Below are positions 1-7,919 of a stretch of DNA of 64,000 nucleotides, one piece after another (positions within the stretch are counted from its first letter, which is position 1; every line of letters starts with the position of its first letter). A model generated the notes under the pieces. It saw only the letters and a list, made by a program, of their open reading frames with translations, did no database searches and was not told where the DNA came from. Source of the DNA: Crystallibacter sulfonylureivorans_A (GTDB lineage Bacteria; Actinomycetota; Actinomycetes; Actinomycetales; Micrococcaceae); contig NZ_JBLKRT010000016.1 of NCBI RefSeq assembly GCF_047607445.1, positions 32,637-96,636 of the forward strand. Reading direction: 5' to 3'. A program made the position numbers and the translations under genes.

Positions 1-951
1 CAGCATTTCAGTCCGCCTAACTTTTCGGTGGCGGCGCCGGAGGTGCTATATTCCGCCATTGCCATGAGAACGCAAAACATCAAACTGCGCACCATGGCTT
101 CTGTAATGCTTAAGTGGAACCATCCCGTTATGGTCGCTGAAAGGCTGGCTACACTCGATATCGTTTCCCACGGGCGCGCTGAGATCTGCACTGCGAGATC
201 CAACAACTTGACTACCCTTGGCGCCTTCGGTGTAGATCCTAAAGATACCCGCGCGCAGTGGGAAGATTCGATGGATGTGCTCATGAAGGCGATGACGGAG
301 ACCAAACTCGCACACGATGGGCCGGTCTGGAAAATACCCACAGTTGAGGTCGTGCCGAAACCGGTCACGTCCCCGCATCCGCCGGTTTCCGTCGCCGCAT
401 CCAGTGTGCAATCGCACGGCAATGCCGGCCAGAGGGGGATAGGGGTCATTACCTTCGATAACTACTTTGGCTTCGATTATCTGCAGGAATGCCTGACAGC
501 TTACAGGACATCATTTGATGCCGCGGACCATTCCGCGGTTTTGGCGCCAAACGATTACTGTGGCCTCTACGTCGCGACAGCATATTGCGCAGAAACCAGG
601 GAAGAAGCCAGAATGATAGCCCGAGACGTGGCCATGCGCTATTTCCGTTTCATCTTGGATCTCTACATTCCGTTGTCCAAAAACCCGGCGTACGAGTATT
701 TGGACACCTTGGAGGAACTTGTCAAGAATCAGGATGATCTCGACTGGCTCTGCAATTTCACGCCCTCCGTGATGATTGGGACGCCCGCCGACTTTATCGA
801 ACGTATAGAAAGGCTTGAGCACATGGGGATCGATGAGGTTCTCCTCCGCATCGACGGGGTCGGGCACGAAAACATCCGCAAGTCTCTCGATTTAATCGGC
901 CGCGAGGTCATCCCGCAGGTAGACCGTTCCTTCGAGGAGGCAGTTCGATGA
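1..951 (+). CDS. LLM-class flavin-dependent monooxygenase, 5' end cut by the window edge
   Basis: The reading frame is open from base 1, so the N-terminus lies outside the window; a GTG at 28 is internal to the conserved domain and is not the true start. The visible 317 residues have the bacterial luciferase-like (LLM) pattern: a conserved stretch around MASVMLKWNHPVMVAERLAT, then the SHGRAEICTARSNN segment that matches the typical dominant-strand 'GR...G.G' region, and a C-terminal IGTPADFIERIERLEHMGIDEVLLRIDG typical of F420/FMN-dependent enzymes. Such enzymes oxidise small substrates with reduced FMN, supplied by a separate reductase. Substrate unknown. The stop overlaps the next start by four bases (948-951), so it leads a co-translated operon with a permease and an amidohydrolase. 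Confidence 0.85.
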   Translation, partial: QHFSPPNFSVAAPEVLYSAIAMRTQNIKLRTMASVMLKWNHPVMVAERLATLDIVSHGRAEICTARSNNLTTLGAFGVDPKDTRAQWEDSMDVLMKAMTETKLAHDGPVWKIPTVEVVPKPVTSPHPPVSVAASSVQSHGNAGQRGIGVITFDNYFGFDYLQECLTAYRTSFDAADHSAVLAPNDYCGLYVATAYCAETREEARMIARDVAMRYFRFILDLYIPLSKNPAYEYLDTLEELVKNQDDLDWLCNFTPSVMIGTPADFIERIERLEHMGIDEVLLRIDGVGHENIRKSLDLIGREVIPQVDRSFEEAVR

Positions 952-1145
952 CAACGACGCCAGCAAACCAGCAGACGCCGCCCGACACTGCGGACGTGCT
1001 TGAGGCTCAGTTGGCCCAGCTTGTCCAAGCCATCTCTGAGCCCGAAAACCAAGGCGAGGCGATGACGGCACGTGACTATGTCGCACTCCTCTTGGTCACC
1101 CTTGCCATACCCGCCATCATGATCCTCATTGGGAGCCTGCTATGA
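948..1145 (+). CDS. small single-helix membrane protein
   Basis: A 65-residue protein with an acidic, Gln/Glu-rich N-terminal half (about residues 1-43) and one hydrophobic helix at the C-terminus (about 44-65, YVALLLVTLAIPAIMILIGS). It starts on an ATGA overlap with the upstream monooxygenase and ends on an ATGA overlap with the downstream NCS1 permease, so all three are translationally coupled. I do not recognise the family. Its position suggests an accessory or small subunit of the permease, by analogy with small partner proteins of other secondary transporters; that is inference. The double overlap makes it a real gene rather than a chance frame. Confidence 0.75.
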   Translation: MTTTPANQQTPPDTADVLEAQLAQLVQAISEPENQGEAMTARDYVALLLVTLAIPAIMILIGSLL

Positions 1146-2593
1146 GTCTGAAGAATGATTCTGTGACCAGCGCCAAAATCAGCGCGACGGCAGTGGAAAA
1201 CGGCTGGCCACAGCTCAAATCCCAACGGGCCTGGGGCCCTTTCGCGGTTTTCTCAACCTCCGTGTCCACCGCTATTGCGACGTGGTGCTTCATCATTGGC
1301 GGGTTCGCTGCATACTACCTGCCGGCAGGCCAGGGAACTCTTGCAGTGCTGGCTGGTTCCTTGATCGGAATCCTGTTCATCGTTTTGGCCTGCATGCCGG
1401 CCAGCGCGAAATACGGCATTGATGCGGTCTCCGGATCTGCTCCCCAGTTGGGCAGCCGTGGGAAATCTTTAGCCGTAGTGCTGATTTACCTGGCCACCCT
1501 GGGTTGGAACGTCTACTTGTTCGTCCTCCTGGGGCGTGCAGTCGTGTCGATTGGCGGTGCTTTTGGTGCGCAGTTGCCGACGTGGACCGTAGGCTTGGCC
1601 GGCATCGCAGCGGTAGCCGTGGTCCTCGTGCTGCTGCGCAAGGGTGCGGCGGCCGTCAGGAACTTCAGCCAAGTAATCGCAATCGCAGTTCTGATACTGG
1701 CCTTTGTGATCTTGGCACTCCTGATTAACAGCGCAGGGATGAGCAGTTTGTTGGCTGCGCCCGCTGTCGCACCGTGGGAAGAGCCGAGCGTCAACTGGGC
1801 CAGCGCCATGGAAGTTCTTATCGCGTCGAATCTGTCGTGGTGGGCCTACACCGGCGCCATGGTCCGGAACTCACCCAGTGCACGCAAATCGCTGTGGCCG
1901 GTTGTCCTAGGGCTCGGGTTGGCCGTGGGAGTAGGCTCCTTGACCGGACTTTATGGCGGACTGCTTGTGCCGGATTCTGCAGGGGACCCGACCCAGTTCC
2001 TCGTGGACGTCGGTGGTCCGGTGTTCGGGGTTATTGCTCTGGCGTTCATCATCCTTGCCAATATCGGTACCGCTGTTGTGGGAGTATACGCCGCGACGCT
2101 CGCCGTCCGGCAGTTGGCGCCTGTCCGGAAAACTTCGTGGACTACGTCGATCTGGATAGCCACTCTGCCAGCCTTCATCTTGGCGGGATTCTTCGCCCAA
2201 GCCGTCTTTGATAACTTCAGCATTTTCCTTGCTTTCCTAGGGATTGCCTTTGCTCCAATGTGCGGCATGCAGATAGTGGACTACTTCTTCCTTCGACGCC
2301 AGCAGTACGACGTCGGAGCACTGTTCAGTGCCAAATCATCTGCGACGTATTACTACTGGGGTGGGATCAACCCGGTGGGGATGGTTGCCTTCGTCGCAGG
2401 GGTCGCTACCTATCTGTACTTGCTTGATCCGGTCACTTATGTTTCGCGGGCGCCGTTCCAATTCACCACTGCCTCCATTCCAACCATCCTTGTCGCCGGT
2501 GTGATCTATTGGCTGGGCACAAAGTTCATCTTGATCCCGCAGAACAAGGGCGGCTATACGCAGAAGACCACTGCTCCAGGGCGTACGTTCTAA
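1142..2593 (+). CDS. NCS1-family nucleobase/allantoin-type permease
   Basis: A 483-residue polytopic membrane protein with about twelve hydrophobic segments. The N-terminal segment (residues about 23-50, NGWPQLKSQRAWGPFAVFSTSVSTAIATWCFIIGG read in pieces) and the repeated Gly/Ala-rich helices resemble the nucleobase:cation symporter-1 family, which imports purines, cytosine, allantoin, hydantoins or related heterocycles with a cation. It starts four bases inside the small membrane-protein gene and is followed by an EthD-like protein and an amidohydrolase, so it likely imports the substrate of this operon. An N-heterocycle is the natural guess; the exact substrate is not readable from the sequence. 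Confidence 0.8.
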   Translation: MSLKNDSVTSAKISATAVENGWPQLKSQRAWGPFAVFSTSVSTAIATWCFIIGGFAAYYLPAGQGTLAVLAGSLIGILFIVLACMPASAKYGIDAVSGSAPQLGSRGKSLAVVLIYLATLGWNVYLFVLLGRAVVSIGGAFGAQLPTWTVGLAGIAAVAVVLVLLRKGAAAVRNFSQVIAIAVLILAFVILALLINSAGMSSLLAAPAVAPWEEPSVNWASAMEVLIASNLSWWAYTGAMVRNSPSARKSLWPVVLGLGLAVGVGSLTGLYGGLLVPDSAGDPTQFLVDVGGPVFGVIALAFIILANIGTAVVGVYAATLAVRQLAPVRKTSWTTSIWIATLPAFILAGFFAQAVFDNFSIFLAFLGIAFAPMCGMQIVDYFFLRRQQYDVGALFSAKSSATYYYWGGINPVGMVAFVAGVATYLYLLDPVTYVSRAPFQFTTASIPTILVAGVIYWLGTKFILIPQNKGGYTQKTTAPGRTF

Positions 2594-2621
2594 TTTCCCT
2601 TTGATGAAAGGTGCTCGACCC

Positions 2622-2921
2622 ATGCATGACATCTTTGTGCTCTACAATAAGCCGCAGGACCAGGAAGCGTTTGACCGTTATTACGCGTCGACACACGTAG
2701 GGCTCGTCGGTGAGCTCCCCCTCCTGAAGGAATTCACTTGGGGCAAGGTCGTAGGTGACGAGCATGACTGTTATCTAGTGGCACGCCTGACCTATGCCTC
2801 GAAGCCGGATGCTGATGCGTCTTTGGCATCGGAAGCCGGACGGGCCTCGGTGGCTGATCTGGCGAACTTCGCCCACGCCGGAGCCACGGTCATGAACGTT
2901 CCGCGGATCGGCGAGAGCTAG
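2622..2921 (+). CDS. EthD-like small protein (dimeric alpha+beta barrel)
   Basis: A 99-residue protein. I chose the ATG at 2622 (MHDIFVLYNKPQD) because an AAAGG element sits about ten bases upstream; an ATG-free-of-RBS start 18 bases earlier is also possible. The opening 'hFVLYNKPQDQEAFDRYYASTHVGLVGELPLLKEF' pattern, with an H-V-x-L around residue 25, is typical of EthD-family dimeric ferredoxin-like barrels found next to aromatic or ether-degrading oxygenases. The family has few defined reactions; proposals include isomerase, lactonase or chaperone-like roles. Placed between the permease and the amidohydrolase (2-base gap to the latter), it should act on an intermediate of the operon's pathway. 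Confidence 0.75.
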   Translation: MHDIFVLYNKPQDQEAFDRYYASTHVGLVGELPLLKEFTWGKVVGDEHDCYLVARLTYASKPDADASLASEAGRASVADLANFAHAGATVMNVPRIGES

Positions 2922-2923
2922 CC

Positions 2924-4624
2924 ATGACTCGCAATAGCGCCGCAGACACGGTTATCCGCGCTGATCGCGTCATCACTTTAGGTGCCGTGGAACTCGAAGG
3001 GCCCGCGGCCGTGTGTATCCGCGACGGGTTGATTCAGGCTGTTGTCCCAGCCTCCGACGTCCGATCTTGGGTGGGGGACGGCACTACCGTTGTGGATCTG
3101 GGCGGACGGACGCTGATGCCAGGATTCGTTGATCCTCACGCTCATGCCGAAGTGGCTGCCAAAGCCAGCTATCAGATGGTGGATGTCCGGGCGCCGCAGT
3201 GCCCGGACATCGCCGCGGTGCTTAGAACCCTACGGGACCATCTTGCACATGCCCGCGAGGGATGGTTGGTTGGCCAGGGGAACCTATTTTTTGACCAGAA
3301 GTTAGCGGACCAGCGGTTTCCTACGCGGGAAGAGCTCGACAGCGTCAGCACGGAGATCGCGATAGCCATCCGCGCCGGCGGTCATCTAAGCATCCTGAAT
3401 AGCCGCGCTTTGGAGTTGAGCGGCATTGACGATGACTATGAGGCCGTCGAGTATTCCATCACCGGGAAGCCCGCCGTCCAACGGGACGAACGAGGCCAAC
3501 CCACAGGTGTCGTGACCGAAATGGACAAGCTCCTGCCCTTCCCCGGCCTAACGGCGGAGGAATCGCGCGCGGCGCTGGAGTCAGGCATCCGCGAGCTCTT
3601 CACCGCTAATGGCGTAACGACAATTGGGGAGATCTCCGAATCCCGAGACGGGCTGAAAGCCTATGATGACGCACTGGCGGAGGGGCGGATGGCAGCCCGC
3701 ATCCACGTGTACCTGTGGACGCCGGGGACGGTCAGCCTTGAGGAGGCCTGCGCCCATTCGACGTGGACCGATTTTCGGTCCGCAGAGTCCTTGATCAAGA
3801 TTCAGGGGGTCAAAGCTTTCTCCGACGGCGGATACTCGGCTGCACGGGCGGCTCTCAGCAAGCCCTACGCCATCGACGGGCACAACTGCGGCGAGCTGGC
3901 GTTGACGAAAGAACAGATTATCCGGCTGGCTCGCAGAACCCAGGAAGCCGGACTGCAGTTGGCTGTTCACGCCAATGGGGACCGAGCCCAGCTGGAAGTC
4001 TGTGAGGCATTGGCCGGCGTGTCGGATGAGTACCCGGAAGGGCCTCGGATCAGGATCGAGCACGCTGGCAACTTCGTCCCGGACTACAAGGGGCTCAGCG
4101 AGGCATGGAAGGCAGCTGCCATTGTGCCGGTGCCGCAACCGGTGTTCATCTACAACTTTGGTGAGTTCGTCCCCACCTACGTGGGAGCCTACGCGCGCGA
4201 TTTGCAGTTCCCGTTCCGCCGCATGATCGACGATGGCTGGACGATCTCCGGCAGCTCGGATGTGTGGGTCGGGTCGGAAGTCAGCCAGACTAACCCCTTC
4301 TTGAGCATTGCCAGTGCTGTAGCTCGCCGAACTTTCCATGGTGAAGTGCTGACCCCGGACCAGGGCGTCTCAATCTATGAAGCCCTTCGCATGCATACGG
4401 TGGGAGGGGCTTACGCCCTAGGCGAGGAACATACGCGCGGAAGGCTGGAACCAGGTATGTTGGCCGATCTGATCGTCTTGGACCGCGATCCGCTGGCCGT
4501 GCCCCCCGAAGAGCTACTGGACATCAAAGTTGAAGAAGTTTTCCTCGGGGGAAAACACGTCTATAGCACCACCTCGACCCCAGGGATCGGGAATTTCTCC
4601 GCGCTGGCAGCGGCAGAGTCCTGA
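2924..4624 (+). CDS. YtcJ-like metal-dependent amidohydrolase
   Basis: A 566-residue amidohydrolase-3 family enzyme with the TIM-barrel metal site: an HxH motif in GFVDPHAHAEV (residues about 68-76), a lysine region in KIQGVKAFSDGGYS, a His in LAVHANGDRA, a His in RIRIEHAGNF, and a catalytic-type Asp in TISGSSDVWVGS. The C-terminal ADLIVLDRDPLAVPPEELLDIKVEEVFLGGKHVY closes the small beta-sandwich, as expected for the family. It hydrolyses amides, cyclic amides or similar bonds. It is the last gene of the low-GC operon, starting two bases after the EthD gene, and is followed by a strong bidirectional hairpin. Substrate unknown. Confidence 0.85.
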   Translation: MTRNSAADTVIRADRVITLGAVELEGPAAVCIRDGLIQAVVPASDVRSWVGDGTTVVDLGGRTLMPGFVDPHAHAEVAAKASYQMVDVRAPQCPDIAAVLRTLRDHLAHAREGWLVGQGNLFFDQKLADQRFPTREELDSVSTEIAIAIRAGGHLSILNSRALELSGIDDDYEAVEYSITGKPAVQRDERGQPTGVVTEMDKLLPFPGLTAEESRAALESGIRELFTANGVTTIGEISESRDGLKAYDDALAEGRMAARIHVYLWTPGTVSLEEACAHSTWTDFRSAESLIKIQGVKAFSDGGYSAARAALSKPYAIDGHNCGELALTKEQIIRLARRTQEAGLQLAVHANGDRAQLEVCEALAGVSDEYPEGPRIRIEHAGNFVPDYKGLSEAWKAAAIVPVPQPVFIYNFGEFVPTYVGAYARDLQFPFRRMIDDGWTISGSSDVWVGSEVSQTNPFLSIASAVARRTFHGEVLTPDQGVSIYEALRMHTVGGAYALGEEHTRGRLEPGMLADLIVLDRDPLAVPPEELLDIKVEEVFLGGKHVYSTTSTPGIGNFSALAAAES

Positions 4625-4646
4625 CAATTCCGCGCGCAGGAACAGT

Positions 4647-4682
4647 CGACGGCGGCGCTCGCCATGGCGAGCACCGCCGTCG
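4647..4682. terminator. bidirectional hairpin between convergent genes
   Basis: An inverted repeat of 18-base arms with one mismatch, centred on GCTCGCCATGGCGAGC, with outer arms CGACGGCGG and CCGCCGTCG. It lies between the amidohydrolase stop and the converging CocE-type hydrolase stop (4697). It contains the CGACGGCGG/CCGCCGTCG word that recurs beside many gene ends in this window. Confidence 0.75.
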
Positions 4683-4696
4683 TTGTCCCTGTGGGG

Positions 4697-6415
4697 TTAG
4701 CGCGTGGTGAAGGGCAGCACCAGCCGGGACTGGTGCTCGGCGTCGCGGTAGATCTTGTGCGTGACCGGCCGGCCCACCGGCAGGTGGAAAGCATCCGGCG
4801 GGAGCAGGGCGTTGTGCTCGTCGGCCAGCGGCTCGCCGTTGGACAGTTCCACCACCAGCTTGTGGCCGGGCTTGAACGTGTTGGCGAACGGATAGAGACG
4901 GACCACGTACTCTTCGATCTTGCCCGGCTCCACCGGCACCGAGCGGGTGTGCGGGTGGTACGGGTTGCCCTCGGTGGTGCGCTGCTCGTCGAGTTCGCGG
5001 TGCGAGGCCTTGAGGTAGCCGGTGGTGATCAGCTGGCGCTTGCCGTTGGGCGCGGCATCCCAGAGGCGCAGGATGAAGTTGGTGTCCGGCTGGTCGATCT
5101 CAGCGAAGATGTGCGCCGCACCGGTGCCGATCATCTCGGTGGCCTCTTCGAAGGTTTCGGTGCTCCAGTTGATGATCTGGACCTTGTCCGTCACGGTCAG
5201 CGGTGCCTGGTAGAAACCGTCCGGCGCGGCGTACTCGGCGCCCATCAGCTCCGGCTCGGCGGAGAGCTTGTGGCGCGGACGCAGGTACAGGGGCTTGTAC
5301 TCGATCTCCTTCGGCGGCCACGCCTCGGCGGTGACCACTTCGCGGGAGCCCTCGACGAAGACGCTGACGGCGGGCTCGTCCATCACGCCGTTGTCGATGC
5401 CCTTGATCCAGTAGTCGTACCAGCGGAACATCTTGTCGTGTTCTTCGATGAAGGGGCGCGACTGCATGGGCGGGTAGGGGCCAATGTCCAGCTTCTTGGG
5501 GCCCTTGAGCGCGTTGTACAGCTCGATGGTGCCGTCAAGGGTCCAGCCGCGGCCCTGGTCCAGCTGCAGCCAGACCGGGATGTCGATGTTCGGGGCCAGC
5601 GTGATCGGGTTGCGTTCCTCGTACCACTCGCCGTCGAGTTCGTTCATCACGATGTCGAACCAGGCCTCGTGGTTCTTCGGGTAGTTCAGCACGTGCACCA
5701 GGTTGGGCCAGGCGGCGACATCCGGGTCCTGCAGGCGCTGGGCGACGAGCTTCTTCAGCTCCTCGGGGGAGTACTTCTCGATCATCCGGGACTTGACGCC
5801 GTCGGTGAACGCCCAGCCGGAGTCGCCGCCGCGGCCTTCGCGGGCGGCGCGCGGCATGAACCACATGACGCCGCCGTGGTAGGTGGTTTCGTAGAAGTCG
5901 TAGTGGCCGCCGGAGACGAAGATGGCCTTCAGGTGCGGCGGACGCTCGGCCGCGGCCAGCACCTGCATGGAGCCGAAGTAGGAGATGCCCACCATGCCGA
6001 CGTTGCCGTCGCACCAAGGCTGCTCGGCGACCCACTCGATGAAGTCGTAGGCATCCTGGCCCAGCGAGACGCCGCCGGCGTTGTAGTTGCCGATGTGTTC
6101 GCCGCCGGAGGCACCGGAACCACGCAGGTCGCCAATGACGTGGACGTAGTCTTCCTTGACGATCCGGGCAATGTCGCCGGCCTCGATGCAGCCGTCCCAC
6201 ATCGGGCTGGGGCGGCGCTGCGGCGGAGTGGTCAGCGCCAGCGCCTGCAGCTCCTTGCCGTAGGGGCTCAGGGCCACCAGCGCCGGGCGTGGCTTCTCAT
6301 CCATGCCCTGGTAGGCGTCCGCGGCGAGCTCCACGCCGTCGCGCATCGGTACCCGGAGGTCCTTGCGGATGGCGATCTTTTCCCCACCGGCATTCCACGT
6401 CGTGAATTCAGTCAT
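4697..6415 (-). CDS. CocE/NonD-family (X-Pro dipeptidyl-peptidase-like) hydrolase
   Basis: A 572-residue serine hydrolase. The start at 6415 (MTEFTTWNAGGEKIAI) has an AAGGAG about nine bases upstream. The alpha/beta-hydrolase core carries the nucleophile elbow MVGISYFGSM with Ser145, an oxyanion-type GDLRGSGAS (residues 95-103) and the His region EEHDKMFRWYDYWIKGIDN typical of CocE enzymes; the C-terminal third is the jelly-roll domain of the family (from about residue 330 on). Members cleave esters or amides such as cocaine, cephalosporin esters or prolyl peptides. It is divergent from a metallo-beta-lactamase-fold hydrolase with a shared 162-base promoter region, suggesting that the two act on one pathway. 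Cytoplasmic; no signal peptide. Confidence 0.88.
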   Translation of the reverse strand: MTEFTTWNAGGEKIAIRKDLRVPMRDGVELAADAYQGMDEKPRPALVALSPYGKELQALALTTPPQRRPSPMWDGCIEAGDIARIVKEDYVHVIGDLRGSGASGGEHIGNYNAGGVSLGQDAYDFIEWVAEQPWCDGNVGMVGISYFGSMQVLAAAERPPHLKAIFVSGGHYDFYETTYHGGVMWFMPRAAREGRGGDSGWAFTDGVKSRMIEKYSPEELKKLVAQRLQDPDVAAWPNLVHVLNYPKNHEAWFDIVMNELDGEWYEERNPITLAPNIDIPVWLQLDQGRGWTLDGTIELYNALKGPKKLDIGPYPPMQSRPFIEEHDKMFRWYDYWIKGIDNGVMDEPAVSVFVEGSREVVTAEAWPPKEIEYKPLYLRPRHKLSAEPELMGAEYAAPDGFYQAPLTVTDKVQIINWSTETFEEATEMIGTGAAHIFAEIDQPDTNFILRLWDAAPNGKRQLITTGYLKASHRELDEQRTTEGNPYHPHTRSVPVEPGKIEEYVVRLYPFANTFKPGHKLVVELSNGEPLADEHNALLPPDAFHLPVGRPVTHKIYRDAEHQSRLVLPFTTR

Positions 6416-6483
6416 GTGTGCAAACTCCTTGTCAGCGGCCGAGTGCCCCGAGCCGTTGCAGGCGGGCATTCGCTCCAGACATA

Positions 6484-6495
6484 TTATTATAATAA
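6484..6495. promoter_or_regulatory. palindromic AT-rich site containing TATAAT on both strands
   Basis: TTATTATAATAA is a perfect 12-base palindrome in an otherwise GC-rich 162-base divergent promoter region. It holds a consensus TATAAT -10 hexamer on the plus strand (6488-6493) and, by symmetry, on the minus strand (6491-6486). No convincing -35 was found at 17 bases on either side. It is a good candidate for overlapping divergent -10 elements or a repressor site. Confidence 0.5.
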
Positions 6496-6577
6496 AGTGG
6501 ATGTGGGCAAGGCCACAGCGGCTGGGCCCACAATGGTTGGGGGCTATCCAGCCGGTTTTGAAGTTGAGGAGAGCAGC

Positions 6578-7519
6578 ATGACGCACGATGTGAAAGTCCA
6601 TCCGCTGGTGTCGCCGTGGGGCCGGTTTGGCCTCTACAGCTTCTTCATCGATGCCCCGGAGCCGGCCATTGTGGACACCGGCATCACCACTTCGCCGGTG
6701 GAGGGCATGATCCCCGAACTGGAGAAGCTGGGCCGCCGGATCGAGGACGTGCGTTGGATCCTGCTGACCCACGGCCACATCGACCACCTTGGCGGGGCGC
6801 ACGCGCTGTGGGAGCTCACCGGACGCAAGGCGCAGGTGGTGATCCACCAGGGCGACGCGCCGCTGCTGCGCTCCCGCCGCGCGCACGTGGACAACTACGT
6901 GCAGGTGCGCCTGCAGTACCTGGACAACCCGAACGCGATCGAGGAGCAGACGCAGGCGGCCAACAAGGTGATCTCCGGCGAGATGGAGCCCACGCTGCTG
7001 GTGCAGGGCGGCGAGAAGCTGGACCTTGGCGGCGGCGTGACCGTTTCCGTGCACCACATTCCCGGCCACACCGCCGGCTCCGTGGCGTACGTGATCGACG
7101 GGCAGAACGACGTCTTCGTCGGCGACGCGGTGCAGGCGCACGGTGCCGCCAACGGCTTCCCCGGCTATGAGGATCCGGCCGCCTACCGCAAGAGCCTGGA
7201 ATACCTGCGTGACGAGGTCCGGCCCAACCGGCTGTTCCTGGGCCACCCGTACCGCGACGCGAACGGGGTTCCCTACGAGATCGGTCTCGACGCCGAGCGT
7301 GCCCGGGAGGCCCTGCAGTTCAGCATCGACCTGGAGTCCCGGATCGCCGACGCTGCCCGGCAGTGCCTGCAGGACGGGCTGCAGGCCACGGACTCCGCGT
7401 ACTCCCCGTTCGAGCCGGTTGCCGAAGCGATCGGCTACACCGGGAACCCGGCGCTGGAGCCCTCCCCGTTCTTCACCACCCTGCACGGCTACCGCCAGGA
7501 GTTCGAAGCACGGCAGTGA
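6578..7519 (+). CDS. metallo-beta-lactamase-fold hydrolase
   Basis: A 313-residue protein starting at an ATG preceded by GAGGAGAG (6566-6573). It has the full MBL metal set: THGHIDHLGG (His65, His67, Asp69, His70), a His in HIPGHTAGSVAY, an Asp in VFVGDAVQAHG, and a late His in LFLGHPYRD. Extra C-terminal helices follow (residues about 240-313). Enzymes of this fold hydrolyse lactones, thioesters, beta-lactams or phosphodiesters; the one-domain layout suggests a lactonase or esterase-like role. It shares a promoter region with the divergent CocE-type hydrolase. A long frame on the same strand runs far upstream through the antisense of that hydrolase and is not coding. Confidence 0.85.
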   Translation: MTHDVKVHPLVSPWGRFGLYSFFIDAPEPAIVDTGITTSPVEGMIPELEKLGRRIEDVRWILLTHGHIDHLGGAHALWELTGRKAQVVIHQGDAPLLRSRRAHVDNYVQVRLQYLDNPNAIEEQTQAANKVISGEMEPTLLVQGGEKLDLGGGVTVSVHHIPGHTAGSVAYVIDGQNDVFVGDAVQAHGAANGFPGYEDPAAYRKSLEYLRDEVRPNRLFLGHPYRDANGVPYEIGLDAERAREALQFSIDLESRIADAARQCLQDGLQATDSAYSPFEPVAEAIGYTGNPALEPSPFFTTLHGYRQEFEARQ

Positions 7520-7611
7520 CCCTCCGGCACCGTTGATCGACCAAGGGCCGCTAGGCCCGCGTGGAGATTCGAGGCGTTCCCATAGCCCCTACCTTCCCCT
7601 CTTCCTCAAGC

Positions 7612-7664
7612 ACTGTACGGATATGGCCCCTTTTCGCGCCGGAGAGGGGCCATATCCGTACAGT
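7612..7664. repeat. perfect 20-base inverted repeat
   Basis: The arm ACTGTACGGATATGGCCCCT (7612-7631) is exactly complementary to 7645-7664, with a 13-base loop. It is much longer and less GC-rich than the window's other terminators and lacks a following T-run. It could be a REP-like interspersed palindrome, a strong terminator or a small structured RNA. Copy number elsewhere in the genome is not knowable here. Confidence 0.6.
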
Positions 7665-7698
7665 CGTTTGGGCAGGGGCGGCAGCTCGAAGAACGACG

Positions 7699-7728
7699 GC
7701 GGTGCGCACCTTCTGGGGTGCGCGCCGC
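7699..7728 (+). terminator. 12-bp hairpin, probable terminator
   Basis: GCGGTGCGCACC (7699-7710) pairs with 7717-7728 (one G-T pair), loop TTCTGG, preceded by AACGACGGC. It could end transcription from the MBL-fold hydrolase, 180 bases after that stop. Confidence 0.5.
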
Positions 7729-7855
7729 TTTGCTGGGAGGGGCTTTGGCGCGAGGCGCTGGGAGGCGGGCTTCGCCGTCGTGCTCTTGATGATGGCATCC
7801 GGGACGTGAAGAGAAGCCGGCGGCGACCTTATGCGGACCGCGAAGCAGGAAAGCA

Positions 7856-7896
7856 GAAAGCGGCGGCACGGTCCGAAGACGCGTGCCGCCGCTTTC
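7856..7896 (-). terminator. 14-bp hairpin after the esterase gene
   Basis: GAAAGCGGCGGCAC (7856-7869) pairs perfectly with 7883-7896. It lies 24 bases past the stop of the minus-strand esterase, and the arm closes with a CTTTC tract, as in an intrinsic terminator. Confidence 0.7.
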
Positions 7897-7919
7897 GTCA
7901 GTCCAGGGCCAGAAGCGGG

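Larger units (their letters stand above)
7520..7919. other. 400-base gene-free stretch with three hairpins
   Basis: No gene was found between the MBL-fold hydrolase and the esterase stop. It holds a perfect 20-base inverted repeat (7612-7664), a 12-base-pair hairpin (7699-7728) and a 14-base-pair hairpin (7856-7896), each listed separately. Frames here are short, and their predicted translations are low-complexity Arg/Pro/Ser text. Confidence 0.7.

Noticed and set aside
4647..4682. An insertion-sequence terminal repeat at the composition boundary
   Set aside because: No second copy, transposase or target duplication was found; it fits a terminator between convergent genes.
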